Source of the DNA: Larix sibirica
Taxonomy: Eukaryota; Streptophyta; Pinopsida; Pinales; Pinaceae
Length of the DNA: 10,533 nucleotides
NCBI GenBank assembly: GCA_004151065.3
Contig: NWUY0303884951.1
Location: 1-10,533 of the forward strand
Reading direction: 5' to 3'
Shown here: positions 1 through 6,434 of the stretch, one piece after another
Position numbering within the stretch: the first letter of the stretch is position 1
Layout of the letters: every line of letters starts with the position of its first letter
Position numbers and translations under genes: made by a program
Notes under the pieces: generated by a model
Database searches by the model: none
Told to the model about the DNA's origin: nothing
Seen by the model: only the letters and a program-made list of their open reading frames with translations

Positions 1-114
1 GATGAATTTTATGCAGGTACAAAAGAAGAAGAAGAAGCGCAAAGTTCGAGGATAGATCCCATAGTGAAGAAAGCACAAGCAAGTGTGTGCAATGAAATTT
101 GTTTCCCCATCACA

Positions 115-249
115 AGGTTCATGGTCATCCGAAACCACTAGTATGTGAGGTTCATGGTCAACCAAAACCACTTGTTCTGACAGATGAAAGTTCGTGGTAA
201 GCTAGAAACCATAGATGTGATGCATGGTTCATGGTAATCCAAAACCACA
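115..249 (+). repeat. Four imperfect copies of a ~24-nt GGTTCATGGT...AAACCAC motif
   Basis: Copies start near 115, 149, 187 and 225, about 34-38 nt apart. Each begins GGTTCATGGT (third copy AGTTCGTGGT) and ends around AAACCAC (third copy GAAACC). The GGTT start and AACC end are complementary, so each unit could form a weak hairpin. The third copy is the most diverged, which suggests old duplication followed by drift. Repeats in the region before the polypurine tract occur in several plant LTR elements; no function is evident. Confidence 0.6.
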
Positions 250-457
250 AGAGAATTGTAATGGTTAGGGGTACGTTGCAAAATCCCAAGGTGATTTTTG
301 ATGACGGAAATCCCATATAATGTTCAGTAGCACATTAAATCCAATTGAAGACAACCAAATGTGGACATGACCTAGATAAGGACCAAGACAACAAAAAACA
401 AGCAGAGTGAGCAAGCACAAGCAAAAGAAGTGACGATATGAACAACAAGTATTCATT

Positions 458-466
458 AAGGGGGAG
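458..466 (+). promoter_or_regulatory. Polypurine tract (plus-strand primer) before LTR
   Basis: AAGGGGGAG is immediately followed by TGTTAG. A G-rich polypurine tract directly before a 5'-TG is the standard plus-strand DNA priming site of Ty1/copia elements and marks the left end of a 3' LTR. This fixes the element's orientation as plus strand. Confidence 0.6.
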
Positions 467-763
467 TGTTAGAGAATGTAACTCATACTTGTTGTATGAT
501 GACCTATTGAACAAGTAACAAAGGAAGATGACTTAGAAGAATAGGTTAGTTTCTAGATGCTTGAGTAGTTGATAGAGATATGGTTGTAATAAATAAGATG
601 TTGACTAAGTGAAGAGAAGAGTCTAGAAGGAACAATCAAAGCCCTAGATCTTGATCTAGATCAATGGCTGATATCAATTCAGCATTGTATAAATATGTGT
701 TGTTAGTAATGAACAATAAAGCAAGTTTCAATTTATCCTCTCTCATCTTGTGTTTTCATCACA
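467..763 (+). mobile_element. Probable 3' LTR of a Ty1/copia-type element
   Basis: The segment starts TGTTAG right after a polypurine tract and can be closed at a CA at 762-763 (TCATCACA). That gives about 297 bp with the short terminal inverted repeat form TGT.A...T.ACA. Inside are a TATA box (688-695) and an AATAAA signal (715-720), in the order expected of a U3-R-U5 unit. A perfect 14-bp palindrome, TTGATCTAGATCAA, lies at 651-664 in the U3 part. The left edge is well supported; the right edge is a judgement, because the partner LTR is outside the window and no target-site duplication can be compared. No tRNA primer-binding site follows, which agrees with a 3' rather than a 5' LTR. Confidence 0.5.
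688..720 (+). promoter_or_regulatory. LTR promoter and poly(A) signals
   Basis: TATAAATA at 688-695 is followed 20 nt later by AATAAA at 715-720. Close spacing of a TATA box and a poly(A) signal is typical of short copia LTRs, where R is small. On the plus strand the promoter would direct transcription toward the Dof pseudogene downstream. That read-out transcription is a possibility, not something the sequence shows. Confidence 0.45.
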
Positions 764-955
764 AAGAAATGCTTGAATTGCTGAAGAAATGGTCCATGGC
801 GCCCCTTCCTATCGTCTAGCCCCTCGCGTTCAGAGCATAAGGATTCCCCACTCCTATAGCAAAAGCTTAAGCTTCAAATAAATGGTTGGATGCTTGCATG
901 CAAACTACCACGCAAAGCAGCCATGCAGCCTGCCATGTAGAGGTTGGCAACCAAG
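764..955 (+). other. Spacer between LTR and Dof pseudogene
   Basis: No gene is visible here. The stretch is less AT-rich than the window average and contains two perfect palindromes: AAGCTTAAGCTT at 863-874 and TTGCATGCAA at 894-903. The second includes a CATGCA core, the RY motif that B3-domain seed regulators bind in plants, although a six-base match can be chance. A stop codon at 938-940 closes the Dof frame upstream of its first ATG. If the acceptor-like site at 997 is real, this stretch would be the end of an intron whose 5' exon is missing or lies farther upstream. Confidence 0.4.
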
Positions 956-1943
956 ATGCTTGTATTTGACGCCATGCTGCCTTTGATCTTTGTGCAGAGT
1001 GTGATGCACGAGAGAACCCTAAAGCCTCTGGAGGAGATACTACCAGCTTGCTCTAGGCCTATGATGGAACAAAGTGGGTTGAAGCCGCCACCGCCAGATC
1101 AAGCACTTAAATGTCCTCGTTGTGATTCGACGAACACCAAGTTTTGCTACTACAACAACTACAAATTCAATGAACACCAAGTTTTACTACTACAACAACT
1201 ATAGCTTGTCACAGCCTCTCCATTTCTGCAAGGCATGCAAGAGATATTGGACTAGAGGAGGCACTCTGCGTAATGTTCGTGTTGGTGGTGGGTGCAGGAA
1301 GAACAAGCGTGCTAAGAGAACAATAGATCACGCTTGTGGTCAAATGAATGAAGCTTCCACATCTGTTAATGATTTAAATATAAACGGCTCGGCTCCTCTA
1401 GGGCATTCTCAAATCACGAATTCTATGTTCCATGGGCTTCCTACAAGCAGTGATGCTACTCATGATAGCATTCATAGTCTTTCACTTGCTACAAGACTAG
1501 CGGATCAAAGAGCTTTATATGGCAGTGGTACTGAGTTTCTAAGGACATTCTTTGATCCCCGTGGCTTTAACATATCGCCTCTTAATGGAATTTCCTCACT
1601 AAATAGTCTCAACTCTCTTAAATCCACCTTTCCAGGTCTCAATTTTAATTCTAATTCAAGTAGAACTGAAGCCCTAGCTAGAATTATCAGAGATCAGCTA
1701 GATGCCAGCTTCTTTGAGAGCCTCCCTACACATATCTCATAAGTATCATTACCTGTGCTGAATTCCACTAATTGTGATGATTTGTCTCCCTTTCCCCTAT
1801 TTCTGCAGGAAGGGATTAATGGCAATCCCAACAGGTATTCGGAAGCAAATCAATGGAGACAAATTGAGGAGCAGAAGCTAGCTGAGGTTGGTGATCATGT
1901 ACATGTAGTTTTAACCCCTTTCGTTGAACTGGAAAAATCTTGA
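956..1943 (+). pseudogene. Dof-family zinc-finger transcription factor, frameshifted pseudogene
   Basis: Dof proteins are plant nuclear regulators that bind AAAG sites through one CX2CX21CX2C zinc finger. Frame 2 from ATG 956 encodes a leader with [13 protein letters not shown], then [17 protein letters not shown] (zinc cysteines at 1112-1114 and 1121-1123), and stops at TAG 1202-1204. Frame 3 then carries [18 protein letters not shown] (cysteines at 1227-1229 and 1236-1238), [22 protein letters not shown] and a Ser/Asn-rich tail to TAA 1740-1742. The same frame stays open to TGA 1941-1943. A 40-bp tandem duplication (1131-1210) causes the frame switch: discounting 40 nt gives exactly 21 residues between the cysteine pairs. 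The usual VPVGGG reads VRVGGG and QPRHFC reads QPLHFC. The first exon may be missing, since an acceptor-like pyrimidine stretch ends in CAG at 995-997. The KPLEEI leader recalls the subgroup containing Arabidopsis Dof4.6. Family assignment is near certain; pseudogene status is very likely. Confidence 0.9.
1131..1210 (+). repeat. 40-bp tandem duplication inside the Dof zinc finger
   Basis: Copy 1 is 1131-1170 and copy 2 is 1171-1210. The first 33 positions match except at three sites (c/t, g/a, c/t). The last seven differ mostly because copy 1 ends in filler and copy 2 runs into the normal SLSQP coding sequence. The g/a difference changes the Cys of KFCYYNNY, which is not a zinc ligand, to Tyr in copy 2. 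The 40-bp period shifts the reading frame by one base. Three mismatches suggest the event is not very recent and is not a simple assembly stutter. Confidence 0.9.
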
Positions 1944-2046
1944 AATGATCACAACCTAAAGTGGCAACAAGCCTGCCTTCTTGTGTCAAGGTGGAAGGTC
2001 AAGATAGTCGTTTTGCCGAGCAGAGTGAGAAAAATGGCGTTGAATA

Positions 2047-2146
2047 GCCTTCTGATTCCCTGCCAGATGGAAGGCATGCTCGTATCCAGGCCTTCTGATT
2101 CCCTGCCAGATGGAAGGCATGCCCATCTCTAGGCCTTGGGCGGGCA
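2047..2146 (+). repeat. 43-bp tandem repeat, 2.3 copies
   Basis: Units start at 2047, 2090 and 2133. Each full unit begins GCCTTCTGATTCCCTGCC and continues through AGATGGAAGGCATGC. The first 34 or so bases of copies 1 and 2 are identical, while the unit ends (CGTATCCAG against CCATCTCTAG) differ. The third, partial unit keeps GCCTT and GGGCATG. The period is not a multiple of three. Confidence 0.85.
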
Positions 2147-2213
2147 TGTTAGTAATTGCATCAGGAGAGCCTTGGTTTGAGGCTAAATAAGGTTCGAATT
2201 TTTTCATTGACCA

Positions 2214-2230
2214 GAACAGAATTTCTGTTC
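2214..2230. repeat. Perfect 8-bp inverted repeat with 1-nt centre
   Basis: GAACAGAA and TTCTGTTC flank a single T. The hairpin has too small a loop to be stable as RNA at full arm length but could pair in part. It lies about 40 nt before a probable poly(A) signal; no function is assigned. Confidence 0.6.
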
Positions 2231-2270
2231 AAAAACTTTGATTAAAATACTCTGTAATTCGTGCCAGACT

Positions 2271-2276
2271 AATAAA
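2271..2276 (+). terminator. Probable poly(A) signal AATAAA
   Basis: This is the canonical hexamer, about 330 nt downstream of the last Dof-frame stop and within an A-rich stretch. It is a reasonable 3' end for the former Dof transcription unit, but the hexamer is common in AT-rich DNA. Confidence 0.3.
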
Positions 2277-2280
2277 AATA

Positions 2281-2911
2281 GAGAAAATCGATTTCTATAG
2301 TCCCTCCACTTCCTACGACCACTCCCTACGAGCAGGCACTATTAAGGAGAGCTTATTTTGAACCCTACTCATCATCTTCCTATACTTTCTAATGAGAAAA
2401 TATAGAAAATTAGAGAAGCACATGGTTTCTCTTTCCACAAAGTTGAGTCTCGCTGGAAGATGTGGTTGTATGTCATAAGAATTTGACAAAATTCTATGAT
2501 ACATTCATGGAGATATATTAAAAATATAATGGAGATGAATAATATAGTGGTGTTGTTTGCTTTTCATTTGACAAAATAAGTGAATGTTGAAGGTTCCTCG
2601 ACTCTTTCCAAGGATGATATAATAACTTAAGGTGTTACCCCATCACGAGAAAAAGAAATATACGATATCCTTTTGTCTTCTAAGGCTTAAAAGGAAGCTA
2701 GATTTGGGAATATATTTGAAATTTCTCAAAAAATGGGGTATCTTAGAGTAAGAGGAATTGGGAAACATGGCTAGGGTCTTTGGAGAGAGATAAAGGTATG
2801 GACTTGGGTGTTGATTTGAGATATCTTCCTCTACACCTATTGACTTATATTCTAACTTTGTGGTTCTTCCTATTTTATTGTTATGGATGCGTATTTATAT
2901 AAGTGGTATTT
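2281..2911. other. AT-rich stretch with no recognised gene
   Basis: Both strands are closed by frequent stops, and the short open frames present, including a 63-codon minus-strand one at 2313-2504, have no recognisable motif. I see no tRNA, terminal repeats or tandem repeats. It is probably decayed transposon sequence, by composition and context only. Confidence 0.5.
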
Positions 2912-3169
2912 GGTGATACTAATATTGGATTTACCAATCAACAACATTTAAAATATTCTAAGGAGAATGATCGGCAATAGGAAGTTGGTGTCACTAATTT
3001 CACCATTCAAGATGAGAAATATGATACTTTAAAAGGAGGTAGCGAACCTCTCCCACTTTGTGAAGACGATGATGATAAATGAAAGAACAAGGATAAAAAG
3101 GAGGAAAGAGAAAGAATATTATGAGGAAGAACTAGGTCCAAAAAACACTTGAATGGAAAAGCAATATAA
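2912..3169 (+). pseudogene. Charged broken reading frame, unidentified
   Basis: Frame 2 reads as plausible protein broken by three stops (TAG, TGA, TGA) before a final TAA at 3167-3169. Pieces include GDTNIGFTNQQHLKYSKEND, then TNFTIQDEKYDTLKGG ending LCEDDDDK, then KNKDKKEERER. The acidic patch followed by Lys/Glu/Arg-rich sequence recalls charged linkers of retroelement Gag proteins, but A-rich DNA also gives Lys/Glu by chance. I do not recognise a family. It may be the upstream part of the same decayed ORF as the coiled-coil pieces at 3924-4309. Confidence 0.2.
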
Positions 3170-3923
3170 ACATGCTACTAAGTTTCTCATGGTTCCTTTA
3201 TTTGTAAATATTCAGTCTTATATATTTTAATTGATTCCACATATTCATAGTATATTCCTTATTATTATGTTACTACTGAATCTATATCACCATTGGCTCT
3301 TTCTTCGTATTTATATGATTTGTCTACATCTACTTTTATTGTGTTAATTGTCTCTCCTTTTTCCTTCTACATATTCCACTTCCTTAGACAAGGTGAAGGA
3401 GTTAATTTATCATGTGCCAATGACTATTTACAAAATAGAGATACTCACATTTATTGTGTCCCAATCCACTTCAGATTTTATGTCTACAATTTTTAACTAA
3501 TCATTTCAAAGATCTATAATGGAAAAATGAAAATCTGACCACTATGACCCATATGCACATGCCTTCACTCGGGTGTTAGATATGAGCGTAATATATTGTT
3601 TATATCTACTTGAACACCATGGTGAATAACAAAGAGTTAAATATGAAATTGAGGACTTCGATGTCATGAGGACTACTTTTCATGTGTCTTTAATTAGGGC
3701 CATGATAGAGTCATGTATGTTGACGTTGGAATAAAAAATGTTTAGGAATACTTAAGATTTGAGTAGAGAAGGAAAGAAAGTTCTTAAATATAATAAGGAA
3801 TTTAAGTATTATAGATATTTTAATGAAGAACATGATAAACTTTGCAGGTCCAATTGGTGGAAGATTCCATGATTTTTAACACTAAATTCATTCACAAAGA
3901 AATAAAGAAGGGTAAATCCAAGG
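3170..3923. other. AT-rich stretch with no recognised gene
   Basis: Only short frames without recognisable motifs are visible. A 67-codon plus-strand frame at 3293-3496 is hydrophobic and T-rich and lacks an ATG, so it is best read as chance. Around 3790-3910 there are short Lys/Tyr/Glu-rich pieces that may belong to the broken frame that follows. Confidence 0.45.
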
Positions 3924-4309
3924 TTGCTAAAACAAATTGGTGATTTGATGAAGTGTCTTAATATCATTTCCTTGATTTCAGCTGGGGATGTTTTGGATAG
4001 GGAAAATTACAAGATGGTGGATGAGATAGGGAAGTTGAATGCTCAATTAGTAAAATTTAAAGTTCGACAAGATTCCTTAACCCTTAGAGAAGAAGACAAT
4101 GAGGTTTCTAGTTTGAGGGAGATAATTCAAATTTAAAATGGGATTTAAAGGATTCAACCAAAATCAAATTAGTTCTCCAAATCTTCTGAAAATAATAGCA
4201 TCATCTGATAAAAGTGAGAAAAAAATGTGTATCTAAGATGAAATCCCAAATACTAAAAATGAATGAACAAATTGAAGAATCTAGAAGCATATTAGTTGAG
4301 AAGGGTTAA
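3924..4309 (+). pseudogene. Broken coiled-coil reading frame, possibly Gag-like
   Basis: Two open pieces in different frames look like one decayed protein. The first ends at TAA 4134-4136 and includes DRENYKMVDEIGKLNAQLVK and LREEDNEVSSLREIIQI. The second (about 4223-4306, TAA at 4307-4309) reads SKMKSQILKMNEQIEESRS, then ILVEKG. Hydrophobic residues fall at heptad-like spacing (I, M, I, then L in QILKMNEQIEE...ILVEK), as in a coiled coil. The intervening sequence holds stops and frame changes. Coiled-coil segments like this occur in Gag-type proteins of plant LTR elements, but there is no zinc knuckle to confirm it. The first piece has no convincing ATG start. Confidence 0.3.
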
Positions 4310-4362
4310 AATATCAATTCCTTAGAGACTACTAATAAATACTTTAGAGGATGAGAGGAAAG

Positions 4363-4491
4363 CATGATGATATGCATATTCAATGGGGCAATCCTAATAA
4401 TACCGACACTATGTTACAACAAAATCAAGCTACCTTGGGACATGACGGTTTTTTGTTACAAGGATTTTATATGGGAGAGAATCATTATTGA
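4363..4491 (+). pseudogene. Short Q/N-rich open piece, unidentified
   Basis: Frame 1 from 4363 reads HDDMHIQWGNPNNTDTMLQQ, then NQATLGHDGFLLQGFYMGEN, stopping at TGA 4489-4491. The Gln/Asn/Gly-rich composition in otherwise A/T-driven sequence suggests a former coding linker downstream of the coiled-coil pieces. A different, longer frame overlaps it (4364-4621) and looks less protein-like. Neither has a recognisable domain. Confidence 0.2.
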
Positions 4492-4906
4492 ATGTCCCTC
4501 CTTAAGGAGGCATTTAAAATATTATTCAAAATATTATGGGAAATACCAAGAGGAAAAGAAATTGGTGGAAATATCGATTTCATCCATCATAGCATGGGTT
4601 AAAATGAAAGATGTTTCTTAGTGAAGTTGGATACAACATATACTAATGTCTTCAACTATTTGGGCATTAATGACATAAAATAATTAAAGCGTGTTTGTAA
4701 AACATTATAGAATAAGAAGATCACTCGAAATAAACCATAGGGCTTGATGAATTCATCCTATAGGAGGTAAACATGTTCATTGGTGTATTTGAAGAGATGG
4801 ATTAGCTAGGTTTTCCCTCATCGTGGAATAGAGAAGGAGCATTGATTCCATAGAAATATCATACTTCCAAAATGCAGCAAAGAATATCAATGGTTAAAGA
4901 GATTGA
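4492..4906. other. AT-rich stretch with no recognised gene
   Basis: Only short fragments of open frame are visible. No motif, structured RNA or repeat is apparent. It probably continues the decayed element on either side. Confidence 0.4.
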
Positions 4907-5465
4907 ATCTTTAAATATGCCTTTACAACTCAAGATGTGTTGGGATTGTTCGAACCTTATATATCTATAATTCCCAAAGTTTATTCCTTGAAATATTATT
5001 TGCACGAAATATTATATCACAACACAAGCAAATTGGACATGAATGAATGTTTGGTTTTCAAGACTTATAGCCAAGAAGAGGCCGAATTTGAAAGTGTATT
5101 GAAATCGATGCCTTATTTCCAAAAATAGTTTTGATCAACATAGTAGATGGGTCCTAATCTTCCACACTAAGGTTAAACATCAAGTTAGCACAACCATTAA
5201 ACATAGTAGATGGGTCCTAATCTTCCACACCAAGGTTAAACATCAAGTTAGCACAACCATTACTGCAATATCCATATCAAAGGAAGGCTTATATAAAGAG
5301 TTAAATAAATGCAAATCAATTGAAAGAGACAGGTTATTATTTGTTGTAACAACCTTTTTACTAGTAGTAACTAATTCCCTAGATGTGAGTCACTACAAAG
5401 TATATGAAAGGACGAGGATATTAGGAGAAAAACGTCAAGAATTATGGATAGGTCAAAATTGTTGA
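4907..5465 (+). pseudogene. Frameshifted reading frame of unknown family with in-frame duplication
   Basis: Frame 2 is open from 4907 to TAG 5126-5128 (about 73 codons, including DVLGLFEPYISIIPK and KTYSQEEAEFESVLKSMP). Frame 3 is open from 5103 to TGA 5463-5465 (120 codons, including ELNKCKSIERDRLLFVV, SLDVSHYKVYERTRILG and EKRQELWIGQN). The two overlap by about 26 nt, so one frameshift would join them into roughly 180 residues. Composition is mixed and protein-like, unlike the flanks. The second piece has no ATG. It contains a 63-bp duplication that is exactly 21 codons, so RWVLIFHTKVKHQVSTTI occurs twice without loss of frame. I do not recognise a domain. A possible LTR-like unit follows, so it may be the C-terminal end of an old retroelement ORF. 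Confidence 0.35.
5137..5262 (+). repeat. 63-bp tandem duplication, 62/63 identical
   Basis: Copy 1 is 5137-5199 and copy 2 is 5200-5262. They begin AACATAGTAGATGGGTCC and end GCACAACCATTA, with a single t/c difference (CACACTAAGG against CACACCAAGG). The near identity points to a much more recent event than the surrounding decay, or to an assembly artefact. The length is 21 codons, so the overlapping open frame is preserved. Confidence 0.95.
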
Positions 5466-5782
5466 TAGTGGAGTTGTTTTATTGAGGATTTTGTAAATAA
5501 TTTTCCCTTGTCAATTAGGGTTTATTCTTTTTCATTCATTCAATGCACTTTGTGAATTCTTTTCACATTCTTGTGATTTAGGAAATTATTTTAAAATGTA
5601 ATCATGGGGACCGTCAAATAAAAACAATGGGATATCATGATTATTTCCCACTCCTAATATCCCTTTGTAAGGATTTATAAAAGTTAAGAAATTGAGTATA
5701 TTCAAGATTCAACAAATTGTTGCCCTAACTATTCCTTAGTTTTTACAATAAAGATTTCATTATTGATATATGGGTACAAAAT
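5466..5782 (+). mobile_element. Possible old LTR with promoter and poly(A) signals
   Basis: TATAAAA at 5676-5682 is followed about 65 nt later by AATAAA at 5747-5752, in a T-rich context (TTTTTACAATAAAG). This spacing and the flanking style resemble the U3-R part of plant LTRs. It follows a decayed open frame directly, as a 3' LTR would. I cannot find terminal TG/CA boundaries, a polypurine tract or a partner copy in the window, so this is a tentative reading of the signals only. The coordinates are a bracket, not element ends. Confidence 0.22.
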
Positions 5783-6199
5783 ATATTTGGAGTAGTAAAT
5801 TTTCTTGATTCATGTTTATGCGAAGTTAATTTTCTATATTTTTATGTGTCCATTTCATTTTAGTATTTTACTCAATATGGGACACAGGGTGATCTAGATC
5901 AAAAGCTATTAATATTTTTGTTTCTATGTATTTCTTGGGTTTTTTTATCAACACTAAAACAATTGACCAAAATATATTTTTCTAATTTTTTAGATTGATT
6001 GCATTATTTTTCTGAAATATTAATATCAATAAGAAAATCTGATAGAACAATGACTATAATAATATAGAAACTTGTATTTCTTGAGTTGTTTGACAAAGAA
6101 TATTTACTCTCTTGACATGAGTTAGAAGTTTTTCCTTCATGGATACTTTGGCACACCTCTATGAGAGAAGGGGTGATCCAGAAAGAAACAACAATAACA
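5783..6199. other. AT-rich stretch with no recognised gene
   Basis: There is no open frame, repeat or RNA of note. The copia integrase motifs that should precede the reverse transcriptase are not visible here, so the copia element downstream is either truncated at its 5' side near 6190 or too decayed to read. Confidence 0.4.
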
Positions 6200-6223
6200 A
6201 AGGATTGTTCTAAAAGTTGAGGG

Positions 6224-6236
6224 AATTGATTTTGTT
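6224..6236 (+). repeat. Target-site duplication, left copy
   Basis: AATTGATTTTGTT is repeated exactly at 6422-6434, bracketing the SINE. The sequence belongs to the copia reverse transcriptase frame (encoding part of GIDFV), so it is host sequence duplicated on insertion. Confidence 0.9.
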
Positions 6237-6421
6237 ACTCTTTTTTTTCGATGAACTACACACCACAAGAAGCCCTCTGGGCACTTCCCCTCACTCCAAG
6301 GAAGGTACACGAGGAGAAATATTTCGTTCTAATTTTGGAAACCTAATGCATCGGGGACATCGAGTTTAGTCCACAATATTCACATAGGTAGACAACCTGA
6401 GGACTTGACCCTATGACCTCC
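6237..6421 (-). mobile_element. 5'-truncated tRNA-type SINE inserted in copia pol
   Basis: SINEs are non-coding elements transcribed by RNA polymerase III and copied by a LINE's reverse transcriptase. Read on the minus strand, the element starts at 6421. It has a B-box-like GGGTCAAGTCC (plus coordinates 6401-6411), runs through a GC-richer body, and ends in eight A residues (plus-strand T run at 6241-6248) followed by GAGT. A perfect 13-bp direct repeat flanks it. With only about 10 nt upstream of the B box, the A box is missing, so the copy looks 5'-truncated, as target-primed insertion often produces. Body and duplication are less decayed than the copia sequence around them, so the SINE is younger. 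The family name is not known to me. Confidence 0.7.
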
Positions 6422-6434
6422 AATTGATTTTGTT
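6422..6434 (+). repeat. Target-site duplication, right copy
   Basis: This is an exact match to 6224-6236. The insertion plus one duplication copy adds 198 nt, a multiple of three, so the copia frame is the same on both sides. Confidence 0.9.

Larger units (their letters stand above)
1..466 (+). mobile_element. 3' internal non-coding end of a copia-type LTR element
   Basis: This stretch lies just upstream of a polypurine tract and a probable LTR, so it is read as the tail of an element whose body lies outside the window. Frame 1 is open from the window edge to a TAG at 139-141 (46 codons, with a run of four Glu codons from a GAA repeat at about 31-42), but I see no reverse transcriptase, RNase H or integrase motif in it. 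The rest is non-coding and contains an imperfect four-copy repeat (115-249). The assignment rests on position relative to the polypurine tract and LTR, not on protein similarity. Confidence 0.4.
1944..2280 (+). other. Former 3' end of the Dof gene with tandem repeat and poly(A) signal
   Basis: After the TGA at 1941-1943 the same frame stays open for 62 more codons, to TAG 2130-2132, so part of this may be old coding sequence or simply chance. The 43-bp tandem repeat lies here. A perfect inverted repeat, GAACAGAA-t-TTCTGTTC (2214-2230), could form a small hairpin. AATAAA at 2271-2276 is a plausible poly(A) signal for the Dof transcript. No poly(A) tail marks the 3' end, which speaks against a retroposed copy. 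Confidence 0.4.

Noticed and set aside
265-456. Minus-strand 63-codon Cys/Leu-rich frame
   Set aside because: It lies opposite the non-coding tail of a plus-strand LTR element and is best explained as chance.
829-840. TTCAGAGCATAA, partly like a tRNA-Met primer-binding site
   Set aside because: It is about 65 nt past the LTR end rather than adjacent, matches only in part, and the polypurine tract upstream already marks this LTR as a 3' one.
1743-1811. Possible short intron in the Dof tail (GTATCA at 1743, pyrimidine-rich stretch ending CTGCAG near 1809)
   Set aside because: The stop TAA lies before the would-be donor, so splicing would not extend the protein. A 68-nt intron would also be unusually short, and the frame is open right through it.
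2191-2206. GGTTCGAATTTTTTC, resembling a polymerase III B box followed by a T-run terminator
   Set aside because: There is no A box at the right distance and no tRNA cloverleaf, flanking duplication or tail.
3962-3985. Acceptor-like CCTTGATTTCAG inside the coiled-coil open frame
   Set aside because: The frame reads through it and no matching donor or exon structure is evident; short pyrimidine-AG strings are common in this T-rich DNA.
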